Program-made: the position numbers and the translations under genes | Shown here: in pieces, positions 1-7,215 of the stretch | Layout: every line of letters starts with the position of its first letter | Position numbering within the stretch: position 1 is the stretch's first letter | Notes under the pieces: generated by a model | What the model saw: only the letters and a program-made list of their open reading frames with translations | What the model was told of the DNA's origin: nothing | The model's database searches: none | Origin: Dehalococcoidia bacterium | Lineage (GTDB): Bacteria; Chloroflexota; Dehalococcoidia; Bin125 | DNA length: 64,000 bases | NCBI GenBank assembly: GCA_022828105.1 | Contig: JAJEJC010000006.1 | Location: 1 to 64,000, forward strand | Reading direction: 5' to 3'

Positions 1-9
1 TTCCGATCT
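1..9. other. Probable Illumina adapter remnant at contig edge
   Basis: The first nine bases, TTCCGATCT, are identical to the 3' end of the standard Illumina adapters and are followed directly by repeat sequence. This suggests that the window begins at an assembly end with untrimmed adapter. A chance match is possible at nine bases. Confidence 0.55.
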
Positions 10-47
10 CTCCCGGGGGGAGTTGTCACGTCGTGACAGCGGGGGGC
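10..47 (+). repeat. Partial copy of the C/G-rich double-hairpin intergenic repeat
   Basis: This is a truncated copy of the repeat family seen around 3.2, 5.1 and 39.3 kb. A CTCCC/GGGGGGAG hairpin is followed by the inner hairpin TGTCAC-GTC-GTGACA and a CGGGGGGC tail. The inner stem is fully paired although its bases differ from the TGTCCC-GTA-GGGACA form. Confidence 0.7.
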
Positions 48-99
48 GCCCCGAATGGTGCCCCAACGTAATCTCTCACGCCTCGACCCCCAAACCCTC

Positions 100-125
100 T
101 TGACTGGGGGGGGGGGGGGTATAGG
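100..125 (+). promoter_or_regulatory. Candidate promoter with a G14 spacer tract
   Basis: TTGACT (100-105) is separated from TATAGG (120-125) by an uninterrupted run of 14 G (106-119). The spacer is three bases short of the usual 17, so length changes in the tract could alter promoter strength. The -10-like hexamer lacks the final T. The same bases could also be the remains of a CCCTC/GGGGG hairpin repeat, and the contig edge makes the tract length unreliable. Confidence 0.35.
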
Positions 126-200
126 ACGCTTTCCTTTGTCAGCTGTGTGGTCGGCAAGGGTTGCCGACGCTCTCCTGATTCCCGTGGAAAGGGAGTAGAC

Positions 201-2363
201 ATGATTGGAACCCTTGCGCGAAAGCGCACCAACTGGGCGGCCCTGGCAGTACTCGCCGCGCTGGTCGCTGCGATGTTCGTCGCCTTGCAGTCGGCCTCAG
301 CGGCTGGTTGTGTGACAAACCCGAACATCGTGCTAGGCACAGGTGACACCTGTGAAGTCGTGCACGACGGGTTTGAGTCCGCTGAATCAAGTGACACCGC
401 AGTAGCTACTGTTACCGCCACTCCGGACGCAGATGCGACAAACGACATTCCTGACGGCCAGGTGACGATCACTGCCGTCACAATCGGTACGGCAACCATC
501 ACGCTCCGGGACAATGGAGTAGACGACACCGCGAACAACGCGGACGACGTGACCGTCGAATACGAGGTCACGGTTGCCGGCTTCGCCATCTCTGCACTCG
601 CAGTCAAGGGCGATAGCGACAACGTGGTCAGCGCGGGTCCGCAGGTTACAGTCACTGCGAAGCTGCGTTCTGCAGTGGGGACTTCGGCCGTTCGACTAAC
701 GGTTCCCACCACTGGTCTGTCGATTCACGACCCGGGCGCCACTGACGCAGCTACGGACGACTCGACGACGCAGACACAGACGAAGACCGTTACGGCTGCT
801 GGAACGCAAACCCTTGAGTTCATCGTGAACACAGCGGGCGCACCGGCTGGAGACTACGCTCTCACCTTCACCGCTGATCAGGACGGCAACTTCGCCACCA
901 GGGATGGTGCGACTGAGGCTGCCAAGCAGGCGACTCAAGCGTTGACGCTCACCATTGGCGATCCGGGCATGGGTTTGGCCTCGGCGACTCTGTCGCTTGG
1001 TAACAGCGCGGAAGACCTCCCTTACACCGACGCTAACGAGGCGGTGCCCGAGACCGGCTCGGCTGCTGCCGCTGGCGGCAGCATCAACCTCGTGGTTGAA
1101 GCGTTCGACTCTCTGGGCGGCAAGGCCAACAGCAGCGCCGTCAACCAAATCATCGTGATCGCTCCCGGCGGCACGATTACCAGTACGCACGACACTGGAG
1201 CCAACGACACGAGCGGCAATGACATCACCGCTGGTGGCAGCTCGAGTGCGACACTGAGCGAAGTTGACGCCGACACATCCTCCGCGGACGACGTGGGTGA
1301 CGTTGGCCAGCGAACCGTCATCACTGTGAGCAAGGCTGACAGTAAGCCGGGCACGGTCACGGTCTACGCGATTGTGAGTGGCCCAGGCGGCGCGGCTCGC
1401 ACCGAGGATGTCACCCTGACCTTCGCCGGTCAGGCAGCCTCAATGAGCATCGCCGATGCGTCGGAATCTCTGCTCAGCGTCAATACCCTTGGCGACAACC
1501 CTGAGACTGATGCTGTCGAAGAAGACTTCGTCATCAAGGACACCATCAAGCTCGTGGTGACCGCCGAGGACGCGGGCGGCAACACGACCGCTCCGCCGAC
1601 CAGCAATGTGTCGATCGTGATCACCGATCCCGATGGCAAGCGCCAGGGCACCTCGGTGATTGGCCGCAGCCAGCCGACCAAGGTTGGTCCCAGGTACCTG
1701 ATCACGCTGACCGGTAATGGCACAGCGACCGCGCCGCTCAAGGCCGGTAACTGGACTCTCATTGCTACCAGCGGCAAGCTCGAAGCGACCGCTACGTTTG
1801 CAGTCGCCGGCCCGCCGGCCGACGTGGCGGTCTCCGCCAGCCAGACCAGCAGCGACACCATTGGTGACGTGATCACCGTGACCGCCAGCGTGACCGACAA
1901 GGACGGCAACACCGTCTCCGACGGCACCACGGTTTCGTTCTCCGCCTCGACCGGCACCGGTCTTGCGGCGATCGGCACTGGTCACAGTGGCAAGGCATCC
2001 AAGAACGGTGAAGCTTCGGTCAAGTACGCCGTCGTTGGCGCCGGTAACTCGGTCGTCAGCGCGACCGCTGGCGACGCCACTGGCGTGGTCGTGATCGTCA
2101 GCACCGCCGGCACCGCCGCCGCCGAGGCCGAGGAAGTCGGCATTAGCTGCCTCAGCAGACTTTCGAGTCACTCGGTCTGGACGTGCGAGACCGGCGCGAA
2201 CGCGTCCGACATCTTCGCTGCATTGGCATCGCGCGACGCCTCGGCGCTGTGGCTGCACAACGGCTCGAGGTGGGTCCGCTACGCGACCCGCGACGGCGAA
2301 GAGCTCCCGGGTTCGACCGACTTCGAGATTCGCCAGCACGACAACCTGTACATCAGCTACTAG
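201..2363 (+). CDS. Exported Ig-like (invasin/BIg-type) surface protein
   Basis: This 720-residue protein starts at ATG 201, seven bases after a GGGAG ribosome site; an upstream in-frame GTG at 147 has no such support. Residues 1-34 form a signal peptide ending ASA/AGC. The body is a series of Thr/Ser/Asp-rich beta-sandwich repeats. The clearest, about residues 540-632, resembles a bacterial Ig-like (Big_1) domain with a DKDGNTVSDGT stretch. The last 75 residues form a separate module with VWTC, ALWLHNGSRW and DNLYISY, similar in style to modules near the start of the protein at 23581. It is probably an S-layer or adhesive cell-envelope protein, acidic and low in Lys. It is followed by a hairpin and a second cell-surface gene. 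The exact ligand is unknown. Confidence 0.8.
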   Translation: MIGTLARKRTNWAALAVLAALVAAMFVALQSASAAGCVTNPNIVLGTGDTCEVVHDGFESAESSDTAVATVTATPDADATNDIPDGQVTITAVTIGTATITLRDNGVDDTANNADDVTVEYEVTVAGFAISALAVKGDSDNVVSAGPQVTVTAKLRSAVGTSAVRLTVPTTGLSIHDPGATDAATDDSTTQTQTKTVTAAGTQTLEFIVNTAGAPAGDYALTFTADQDGNFATRDGATEAAKQATQALTLTIGDPGMGLASATLSLGNSAEDLPYTDANEAVPETGSAAAAGGSINLVVEAFDSLGGKANSSAVNQIIVIAPGGTITSTHDTGANDTSGNDITAGGSSSATLSEVDADTSSADDVGDVGQRTVITVSKADSKPGTVTVYAIVSGPGGAARTEDVTLTFAGQAASMSIADASESLLSVNTLGDNPETDAVEEDFVIKDTIKLVVTAEDAGGNTTAPPTSNVSIVITDPDGKRQGTSVIGRSQPTKVGPRYLITLTGNGTATAPLKAGNWTLIATSGKLEATATFAVAGPPADVAVSASQTSSDTIGDVITVTASVTDKDGNTVSDGTTVSFSASTGTGLAAIGTGHSGKASKNGEASVKYAVVGAGNSVVSATAGDATGVVVIVSTAGTAAAEAEEVGISCLSRLSSHSVWTCETGANASDIFAALASRDASALWLHNGSRWVRYATRDGEELPGSTDFEIRQHDNLYISY

Positions 2364-2376
2364 CGCAAGCTGGCAG

Positions 2377-2417
2377 GTCCCCATCCCTCCCGCTCCGGCG
2401 GGAGGGAGCGGGGGACC
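2377..2417 (+). terminator. Intercistronic hairpin (attenuator or weak terminator)
   Basis: An outer stem GGTCCCC/GGGGACC encloses an inner 9-bp stem CCCTCCCGC/GCGGGAGGG with a TCCG loop. No T-run follows, so it may lower rather than stop transcription into the small gene at 2453, or protect the upstream message. Confidence 0.5.
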
Positions 2418-2452
2418 GCTGATGAGCACAGCACCTGGGAAAGGACGCTGAA

Positions 2453-3022
2453 ATGCTTACGAATGGAATGTCGAGGGCCATCGCGGTCGTGCTGGGTTTG
2501 ACCCTGGCCGCAGCCACGCTGGTCTCGATCTCCGCACAGGGCGGCCCGCCGCACTACTACTACGGCACGGACGCCATGGCCGGCGACATGATCGAACTGA
2601 TCGCAGGCGGCGAGACCGTCGGAAGCGACACGGCAGACGCCAACGGCGGCTGGTCAATCCAGGCCGACGTCGATCCCGACGACGCATCGTTCACCGTCAA
2701 TGGCGCCGCCGCCACGCACGAGTTCATGGACGCCGGCGAGGGCGCGAGCCAGGTCTCGCTGACCGTCGCCGCCTCCGAGGACTCCATGGGTGAGGACTCG
2801 ATGGGCGAGGACTCCATGGGTGAGGACTCGATGGGCGAGGACGCCATGGGTGAGGGCGAAGAGCTCTCGCTCGACGAGGACGACAACGGCTTCCCGGGAA
2901 CGGGTAGCGGCGGTCTCGCCGGCAACGGCGGCGTTTCGGCCGGCCTGATTGGCCTGCTGATCGCGCTGGCCGCGGTTTCGGTGACTGGTCTCGGTCTGCG
3001 CCGGATGCGCAACCGCGCTTAA
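2453..3022 (+). CDS. Small cell-surface protein with FPGTG sorting-like C-terminus
   Basis: This 189-residue protein has an N-terminal signal sequence (about residues 1-29). A globular acidic domain follows, with GGWSIQADVDP typical of secreted beta folds. Next comes an acidic tandem repeat of EDSMG units (about 109-133). The C-terminus carries FPGTG at 147-151, a hydrophobic segment (about 162-181) and the basic tail RRMRNR. That order resembles an LPXTG cell-wall sorting signal with Phe in place of Leu; no sortase gene lies in the window. An AAAGGA ribosome site precedes ATG 2453. It follows the Ig-like surface protein and is probably co-expressed with it. It may equally be a plain C-terminally membrane-anchored protein. 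Confidence 0.75.
   Translation: MLTNGMSRAIAVVLGLTLAAATLVSISAQGGPPHYYYGTDAMAGDMIELIAGGETVGSDTADANGGWSIQADVDPDDASFTVNGAAATHEFMDAGEGASQVSLTVAASEDSMGEDSMGEDSMGEDSMGEDAMGEGEELSLDEDDNGFPGTGSGGLAGNGGVSAGLIGLLIALAAVSVTGLGLRRMRNRA
2777..2851 (+). repeat. 15-bp in-frame tandem repeat (five copies)
   Basis: Five 15-bp units coding for EDSMG-like pentapeptides, starting from GAGGACTCCATGGGT. Units alternate between two synonymous versions, giving a 30-bp higher-order period. Loss or gain of copies would keep the reading frame and change only linker length. Confidence 0.9.
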
Positions 3023-3075
3023 GCCCTTTCGCGCGGAAGCGATGCCTGACCGGCATCGGCCGAGTAACGGCACGG

Positions 3076-3103
3076 AGAGGCGGGGTCGTACGGCCCCGTC
3101 TCT
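3076..3103 (+). terminator. Rho-independent-type terminator after the surface-protein genes
   Basis: A 12-bp stem, AGAGGCGGGGTC with GGCCCCGTCTCT, closes on a GTAC loop 50 bp after the stop of the 189-residue gene. It is followed by TCGCGTCCCC rather than a clean T-run. Its location supports termination of the two-gene surface unit. Confidence 0.6.
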
Positions 3104-3170
3104 TCGCGTCCCCAGCTTCCCGCCCCCCACCCCAAAAGTCATCACCCCAACGTAAATCCCCATTTCCCCT

Positions 3171-3289
3171 CTCCCCCCGCGCAAGCGGGGGGAGATGTCC
3201 CGTAGGGACAGAGGGGGGCACGCCGACGTCGCGCGAGCGGAGCCCCCCTCTGCCTTCGGCATCTCCCCCCGCCTCACGGCGGGGGGAGA
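3171..3289. repeat. Full-length inverted double-hairpin repeat (copy 1)
   Basis: The left arm is a CTCCCCCCGC/GCGGGGGGAG hairpin plus inner hairpin TGTCCC-GTA-GGGACA and AGAGGGGGGC. A core containing GTCGCGCGAGCGGA follows. The right arm is the inverted GCCCCCCTCTGCC-TTC-GGCA form plus another large hairpin. Reading frames through it (for example SRRDRGG) are by-products of the repeat. Confidence 0.85.
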
Positions 3290-3303
3290 AGGGACACAGA
3301 GGC

Positions 3304-3341
3304 GGCATCTCCCCCCACCTGACGGCGGGGGGAGAGGGGAA
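3304..3341. repeat. Partial arm of the double-hairpin repeat
   Basis: This copy holds GGCATCTCCCCCC followed by GGCGGGGGGAGAGGGG. It is only the outer hairpin and the edge of the inner one, inserted between two full copies. Confidence 0.7.
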
Positions 3342-3351
3342 GCGCCTGCCT

Positions 3352-3467
3352 CTCCCCCCTTCCGGGGGGGAGATGTCCCGTAGGGACAGAGGGGGTTCCC
3401 CCCACGTCGCGCGAGCGGAGCCCCCCTCTGCCTTCGGCATCTCCCTCCGCCTCGCGGCGGGGGGAGA
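3352..3467. repeat. Full-length inverted double-hairpin repeat (copy 2)
   Basis: Same architecture as 3171-3289, with a shortened left outer hairpin, inner stem TGTCCC-GTA-GGGACA, the conserved GTCGCGCGAGCGGA core and an inverted TGCC-TTC-GGCA right arm ending in a large C/G hairpin. Confidence 0.85.
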
Positions 3468-3521
3468 AGGGAAGTGTGTGCAGCACCTCCGACGCCTGTG
3501 GGCGGGGGGAGAGGGGAAATC

Positions 3522-3567
3522 TCTCCCCCCTCCAGGGGGGAGTTGTCACGTAGGGACAGAGGGGGGC
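3522..3567 (+). repeat. Solo arm of the double-hairpin repeat
   Basis: A CTCCCCCC/GGGGGGAG hairpin, then TTGTCACGTAGGGACA, then GAGGGGGGCTC. The inner stem has one A/G mismatch, intermediate between the TCCC/GGGA and TCAC/GTGA paired forms. It abuts the 3' end of the small gene at 3572. Confidence 0.8.
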
Positions 3568-3571
3568 TCCC

Positions 3572-3769
3572 TCAGGGCTTGCAGCCCATTGCCAACAGCT
3601 CCTTGCGCAGATCGTTGATTCGGTCGTAGATCTGGCGCAGTTCGGGATTGGGACGGCCTAGCGGGCCGTCGCCAGGTTGCGGCGGCAGCTTGCCGGGCAT
3701 GTCGTCGGCGAGCTTGTTCAGTCGGGCGCGCTCGGCGCGCATTTCTTCGCAGCGTGCGTCGTCTGCCAT
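3572..3769 (-). CDS. Small hypothetical protein, probable coiled coil
   Basis: This 65-residue, charged protein has an N-terminal helix rich in Arg/Glu/Leu (about 5-25), a Pro/Gly-rich turn (26-42) and a second helix with QIYDRINDLRKELL (46-60), suggesting a helical hairpin. It lies four bases after the stop of the gene ending at 3774, so the two are probably translated from one message. Its stop codon is next to a solo repeat arm. No family is recognised. Confidence 0.55.
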   Translation of the reverse strand: MADDARCEEMRAERARLNKLADDMPGKLPPQPGDGPLGRPNPELRQIYDRINDLRKELLAMGCKP

Positions 3770-3773
3770 GTCG

Positions 3774-4061
3774 TTACTCCTGCTTGACTCTTGCTCGATG
3801 CGCCCGATCCAGCGCCTCCGCCTCGGCCCGGGACAACGCCGTCCGCGCGCTCAAGACCAGTCCGAGCGCGCGCGCCTCGCGGGCGACTCGAAAGAGCGAC
3901 ACGTCGTCGGGCGTCTCGATGGTCAGCGAGAGGCCGTGGTCGACTTGCAGCGCCTGCAAGACCTGTCCGCCTGTGCGTTGGACCAGCCCGTCCAGCTCGT
4001 CCAGCGCCTGATCCAGCGGCATTTCGGCGTCCCATTGGGCTTCGCAGAGATAGAGCGGCAT
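3774..4061 (-). CDS. Hypothetical 95-residue protein
   Basis: The start chosen is ATG 4061, giving MPLYLCEAQWDAEM. A longer reading starting at 4169 would run into the divergent dehydrogenase gene and adds a Met/Pro-rich stretch without sense. The short beta-alpha layout, with LYLCEAQWD at the start, TGGQVLQALQVDHGLSLTIE in the middle and a C-terminal basic helix, is in the style of small ferredoxin-like stand-alone proteins. No catalytic motif is visible. It is the first gene of a two-gene unit with the 65-residue gene and is transcribed away from the 4105 dehydrogenase. Confidence 0.55.
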   Translation of the reverse strand: MPLYLCEAQWDAEMPLDQALDELDGLVQRTGGQVLQALQVDHGLSLTIETPDDVSLFRVAREARALGLVLSARTALSRAEAEALDRAHRARVKQE

Positions 4062-4104
4062 GGTCGTATCGTAATCGCAGCACACGGGTACGAGGGGAAC
4101 ACAC

Positions 4105-5001
4105 ATGGCAGACATGGAACGGATCGGATTCATCGGGCTCGGCATCATGGGCGTGCCCATGGTGGGCAATCTGATCGAGGCGGGCTATGCGCCGACCGTC
4201 TGGAACCGCTCCCAGCCCGGCATCGACGCCTGCGTCGCGCTCGGCGCATCCGCCGCCGATTCGCCGCTCGCCGCGGCCCGGGCCTCGGACATCCTGATCA
4301 CGATCGTGACCGACTCGCCCGATGTCGAGGATGTGCTGGTCGGCCGCGACGACGCGGCGATCCACGGGCTCGCCGAGGGCGCGGTCGTGATCGACATGTC
4401 GACGATTTCCCCGGCCGTCACCCGCGAGCTCGCCGCGCAACTGTCGGCGCGCGGTGTGGCGATGCTCGACGCACCGGTCTCCGGCGGCGACACGGGCGCG
4501 AAGGCGGGCACGCTCTCGATCATGGTCGGCGGCGAGGCGGACGTGCTCGAGCGTTGCCGTCCCGTGCTCGAGGCGATGGGATCGACGATCACGCACTGCG
4601 GACCGAGCGGCGCAGGTCAGACGGTCAAGCTCTGCAACCAGGTCGCCATCGCCGGCGCGCTGCTCGGCGTCTGCGAGGCGCTTTCGCTGGCGCAGAAGTC
4701 GGGCGTTGACCAGGAGCGGATGCTGGCCGCGATCTCGGCCGGCGCGGCGGGAAGCTGGCAGCTCTCGAACCTGGGACCAAAGATCGCCGTCGAGGACTAC
4801 GCGCCCGGCTTCATGGTGCGGCTGATGCAGAAGGACCTGCGTCTGGCGTTGGAAGCGGGCGCGGACGTGTTGCAGCCGCTGCCCAACACCTCGCTGGTGC
4901 AGCAGCTCTATCACCAGCTCCAGGCCTCCGGTCTCGGCGACGAGGGCACGCAGGCGCTGGCCAGAGTCGTCTCGGGCTTGGGCCAGCCCATCTCGCGCTA
5001 A
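4105..5001 (+). CDS. NAD(P)-dependent 3-hydroxyisobutyrate dehydrogenase family protein
   Basis: This 298-residue beta-hydroxyacid dehydrogenase should oxidise a 3-hydroxy acid, or reduce the matching semialdehyde, with NAD(P). The nucleotide-binding glycine motif GLGIMG is at 11-16. DAPVSGG at 122-128 is the substrate-binding signature, and the catalytic lysine is K175 in GQTVKLCNQ. Length and order match the GarR/MmsB/GLYR family, so tartronate semialdehyde, succinic semialdehyde or 3-hydroxyisobutyrate are all possible substrates. ATG 4105 follows GAGGGG at good spacing. It stands alone, divergent from the 4061 gene, and is followed by a full repeat element. Confidence 0.88.
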   Translation: MADMERIGFIGLGIMGVPMVGNLIEAGYAPTVWNRSQPGIDACVALGASAADSPLAAARASDILITIVTDSPDVEDVLVGRDDAAIHGLAEGAVVIDMSTISPAVTRELAAQLSARGVAMLDAPVSGGDTGAKAGTLSIMVGGEADVLERCRPVLEAMGSTITHCGPSGAGQTVKLCNQVAIAGALLGVCEALSLAQKSGVDQERMLAAISAGAAGSWQLSNLGPKIAVEDYAPGFMVRLMQKDLRLALEAGADVLQPLPNTSLVQQLYHQLQASGLGDEGTQALARVVSGLGQPISR

Positions 5002-5030
5002 CCCGCCCCGTATCAGGCTGCTCATAAACT

Positions 5031-5150
5031 CTCCCCCCGCCCAAGCGGGGGGAGATGTCCCGTAGGGACAGAGGGGGGCACTCCCTACGCAGCGCGAACG
5101 GAGCCCCCCTCTGCCTGCGGCATCTCCCCCCGCCTGAGGGCGGGGGGAGA
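5031..5150. repeat. Full-length inverted double-hairpin repeat (copy 3)
   Basis: A 120-bp element between convergent genes. The left arm has CTCCCCCCGC/GCGGGGGGAG and TGTCCC-GTA-GGGACA; the core is CAGCGCGAACGGA; the inverted right arm has TGCC-TGC-GGCA and a second large hairpin. Its position after two converging genes would suit a bidirectional terminator role. Confidence 0.85.
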
Positions 5151-5186
5151 GGGAAAGCCGCGCGTGTCGCGTTTCTCAGCGGCCTG

Positions 5187-5627
5187 CTAGTGCGAGTGCA
5201 TCTCGCCGATCGTCTCGTCGGCGTGGGCCAGGCGCTCGGCGACGTGCTGCAGCATCGCCCAGAGCACCGTCGCGGTCGCGCTGTCCGCGAACGAGTTGCG
5301 CAGGATCTGCAGGCACTCGGTGTCTTCCTTGGCGACCACCGTGGCCGAACGCGGGCGTCCCAGCAGCAGCGCCATCTCGCCGAAGAAGTCTCCCTCGCCG
5401 AACGACGCCAGTAACGTCTGGTCGTCCGAATCGTAGGCCTGATAGACATCAACCGAGCCGCTGCGAATGATGTGCAGCGTGGTGCCCAGATCGCCCTCGC
5501 GATCGATCACCTGCCCCGCCCGGTAGTCCTGGATCTGGACCCAGCCGGCGATCTCGTGCAACTCGTCGCGGTCGACGCGAGAGAAGAGCGAAGTGTTGGC
5601 GAGCATGTCTTCGATCGAAGTTGGCAT
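5187..5627 (-). CDS. Stand-alone cyclic-nucleotide-binding (CNB) domain protein
   Basis: This 146-residue protein starts at ATG 5627, seven bases after GGGGAGG. A Crp/PKA-type beta-roll spans about residues 12-115, with the phosphate-binding cassette FGEMALLLGRPRSA at 82-95, including the conserved Glu and Arg. A C-terminal helix follows, but there is no DNA-binding helix-turn-helix, so this is not a full Crp-type regulator. Such stand-alone sensors usually act by protein contact or as ligand buffers. It is a single minus-strand gene with a repeat element just downstream. Ligand identity (cAMP, cGMP or none) cannot be read from the sequence. Confidence 0.8.
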   Translation of the reverse strand: MPTSIEDMLANTSLFSRVDRDELHEIAGWVQIQDYRAGQVIDREGDLGTTLHIIRSGSVDVYQAYDSDDQTLLASFGEGDFFGEMALLLGRPRSATVVAKEDTECLQILRNSFADSATATVLWAMLQHVAERLAHADETIGEMHSH

Positions 5628-5809
5628 CTGAGCCTCCCCAGCTTCGTGACCTGCCGCTCCGGGTGCGGGCGCAGATCGTACGCGCTTCCTCTGCAAGATA
5701 GCGGTTGCCTCGTCCGCTGCCCCGATCACGCCCAATCTGCACTCGTCCGAAGGGTATGGCGCGTCACACAGGCCATGCTGCGACGCTCAGTCGGCCCATC
5801 ACGACCCAG

Positions 5810-7105
5810 TTAGCTCAGTCCGTCGCGGAAGTCGGGATGTGCGATGGCGCGCAGCGCACTCGCCCGATCGCCGAGCGTCCGTCCGGCCAGTTCCGCCATC
5901 CCAAACTCGGTCACGATCCGGTCGGCCAACGTGCGGGGTGTGGTCACCACTGCTTCCGTGTCCAGGTGGCGGACAATCCGCGAGACCTTGCCTCGCGCCG
6001 CCGTCGACGGCATAGCGACGACCGAGATGCCGCCGTTGAGCATCGCCCCGGCTGCGAAGTCCGGCTGACCTCCCGGTCCGGAAATCTGCCGGGCGCCGAG
6101 CGACTCGGCATTGATCGTTCCGTCCAGCGCGACCTGCACCGCGGAGTTGATGCCGACGAAGTTGTGCTGCTGAGCCAGCACCTCGAGCGAGTGCGTGTAC
6201 CCGGCCGGCGCCATGCACACGCTCGGATTGCGGTCCAGCCAGTGAAAGAACTCGGCGCTGCCGGCCGCCTCGGTGGTGATGATCAGTTCCGGCGCGCTCG
6301 TCTTGTGCGCGCCGGTCAATGCGCCGCTGGCCAGCATGCCCATGACTCCGTCTGAGATCAAGCCGGAGTGAATGCCCAGGTCGCGTCGATCACCCAGCAT
6401 CCCCATGATCGCTTCGGGCACGCCGCCGATCCCGAATTGCAGCGTCGCTCCGTCCGTGACCAGCTCCGCGACCGTCGAGGCAATCTCGCGTTCCAGCGCG
6501 CCCGGCTCCGACCGCCGCAACTCCAGCACCGTGCTCTCCAGCGGAACCAGCCAGTCGATATCCTCCCGTCGCAGTTCCGCCGCGCCGAAGGTGTAGGGCA
6601 GATTCCGATTGACCTGTGCAATCACCAACGGCGCGGTCCGCACCACATCGACGATCCCGCCCACCGACGTTCCCAGCGAGTACATCCCCTCAGGCCCCGG
6701 CTCCGACACCTGGATCAACACCGCGTCGGCCGGCATCGCGCCGTCGGGCCGGAAGAGTCCCGGCACCTGCGCGTATGTCGCAGGAATGTGCTCAAGCGCG
6801 CCCGCGGCCTCGACATCGCGCAGCGGTCCGCTGGTCTGATAGGTCGAGAAGCGAAAAGGCGCGTGAGGGTGATCAAGCGGCGCGACATGCTCGAAGAGGT
6901 TGCCCGTGGCAATCTCGATCTCGGCCCAGCCGTGGCGCAGCTCGTCGAGCGCCGTCATGAGTCCAACCGGCGTCGCCGACATCGGCGGCACGACCACGCG
7001 AGCGCCGTCGGGAATCTGCCGCAGCGCCTGCTCGGCGGAGCCGTCCCGCGTCGGCCGCGCCGCCGATCGGGGCGGGAGGTATTGGTCGAAGTCCACCGGG
7101 CTCAT
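5810..7105 (-). CDS. Acetyl-CoA hydrolase / 4-hydroxybutyrate CoA-transferase family protein
   Basis: This 431-residue member of the class-I CoA-transferase fold family moves CoA between acyl groups or hydrolyses acyl-CoA. The family's central QFGIGGVPEAI stretch (223-233) and C-terminal GINSAVQVALDGTINAESLG region (about 318-337) are present. Family members normally have a catalytic glutamate in an IH(T/S)E(M/L)xxDG motif. Here that motif reads LGIHSGLISDG (243-253), with Gly248 at the Glu position, so normal glutamyl-CoA chemistry is in doubt. A GGAGA site precedes ATG 7105. It lies downstream of the alcohol dehydrogenase, but a strong terminator separates them. Confidence 0.8.
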   Translation of the reverse strand: MSPVDFDQYLPPRSAARPTRDGSAEQALRQIPDGARVVVPPMSATPVGLMTALDELRHGWAEIEIATGNLFEHVAPLDHPHAPFRFSTYQTSGPLRDVEAAGALEHIPATYAQVPGLFRPDGAMPADAVLIQVSEPGPEGMYSLGTSVGGIVDVVRTAPLVIAQVNRNLPYTFGAAELRREDIDWLVPLESTVLELRRSEPGALEREIASTVAELVTDGATLQFGIGGVPEAIMGMLGDRRDLGIHSGLISDGVMGMLASGALTGAHKTSAPELIITTEAAGSAEFFHWLDRNPSVCMAPAGYTHSLEVLAQQHNFVGINSAVQVALDGTINAESLGARQISGPGGQPDFAAGAMLNGGISVVAMPSTAARGKVSRIVRHLDTEAVVTTPRTLADRIVTEFGMAELAGRTLGDRASALRAIAHPDFRDGLS

Positions 7106-7154
7106 ACGCTGCGTCTCCGATCACCAGTGATCATCTATGCCGACGAAACGCGAA

Positions 7155-7184
7155 ACGCGCCGTCCGAGCAATCGGACGGCGCGT
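7155..7184 (-). terminator. Strong terminator for the alcohol dehydrogenase gene
   Basis: A 13-bp perfect stem, ACGCGCCGTCCGA with TCGGACGGCGCGT, closes on a four-base loop. On the minus strand it is followed by TTTCGCGTTTCG. It sits 31 bp after the stop of the alcohol dehydrogenase, so the CoA-transferase gene needs its own promoter or relies on readthrough. Confidence 0.8.
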
Positions 7185-7215
7185 CTGCGTCTCGCCGCTG
7201 TGGGCAACGAGTGAG

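Noticed and set aside
3171-3567. CRISPR-like array of regular repeats
   Set aside because: Repeats are inverted hairpins of unequal spacing, without unique spacers of constant length, and no cas gene is present.
3195-3618. Several ORFs with SRRDRGG and PSAFGIS peptides
   Set aside because: They are translations of the palindromic repeat and recur wherever the repeat occurs (also near 5055, 39185 and 54389).
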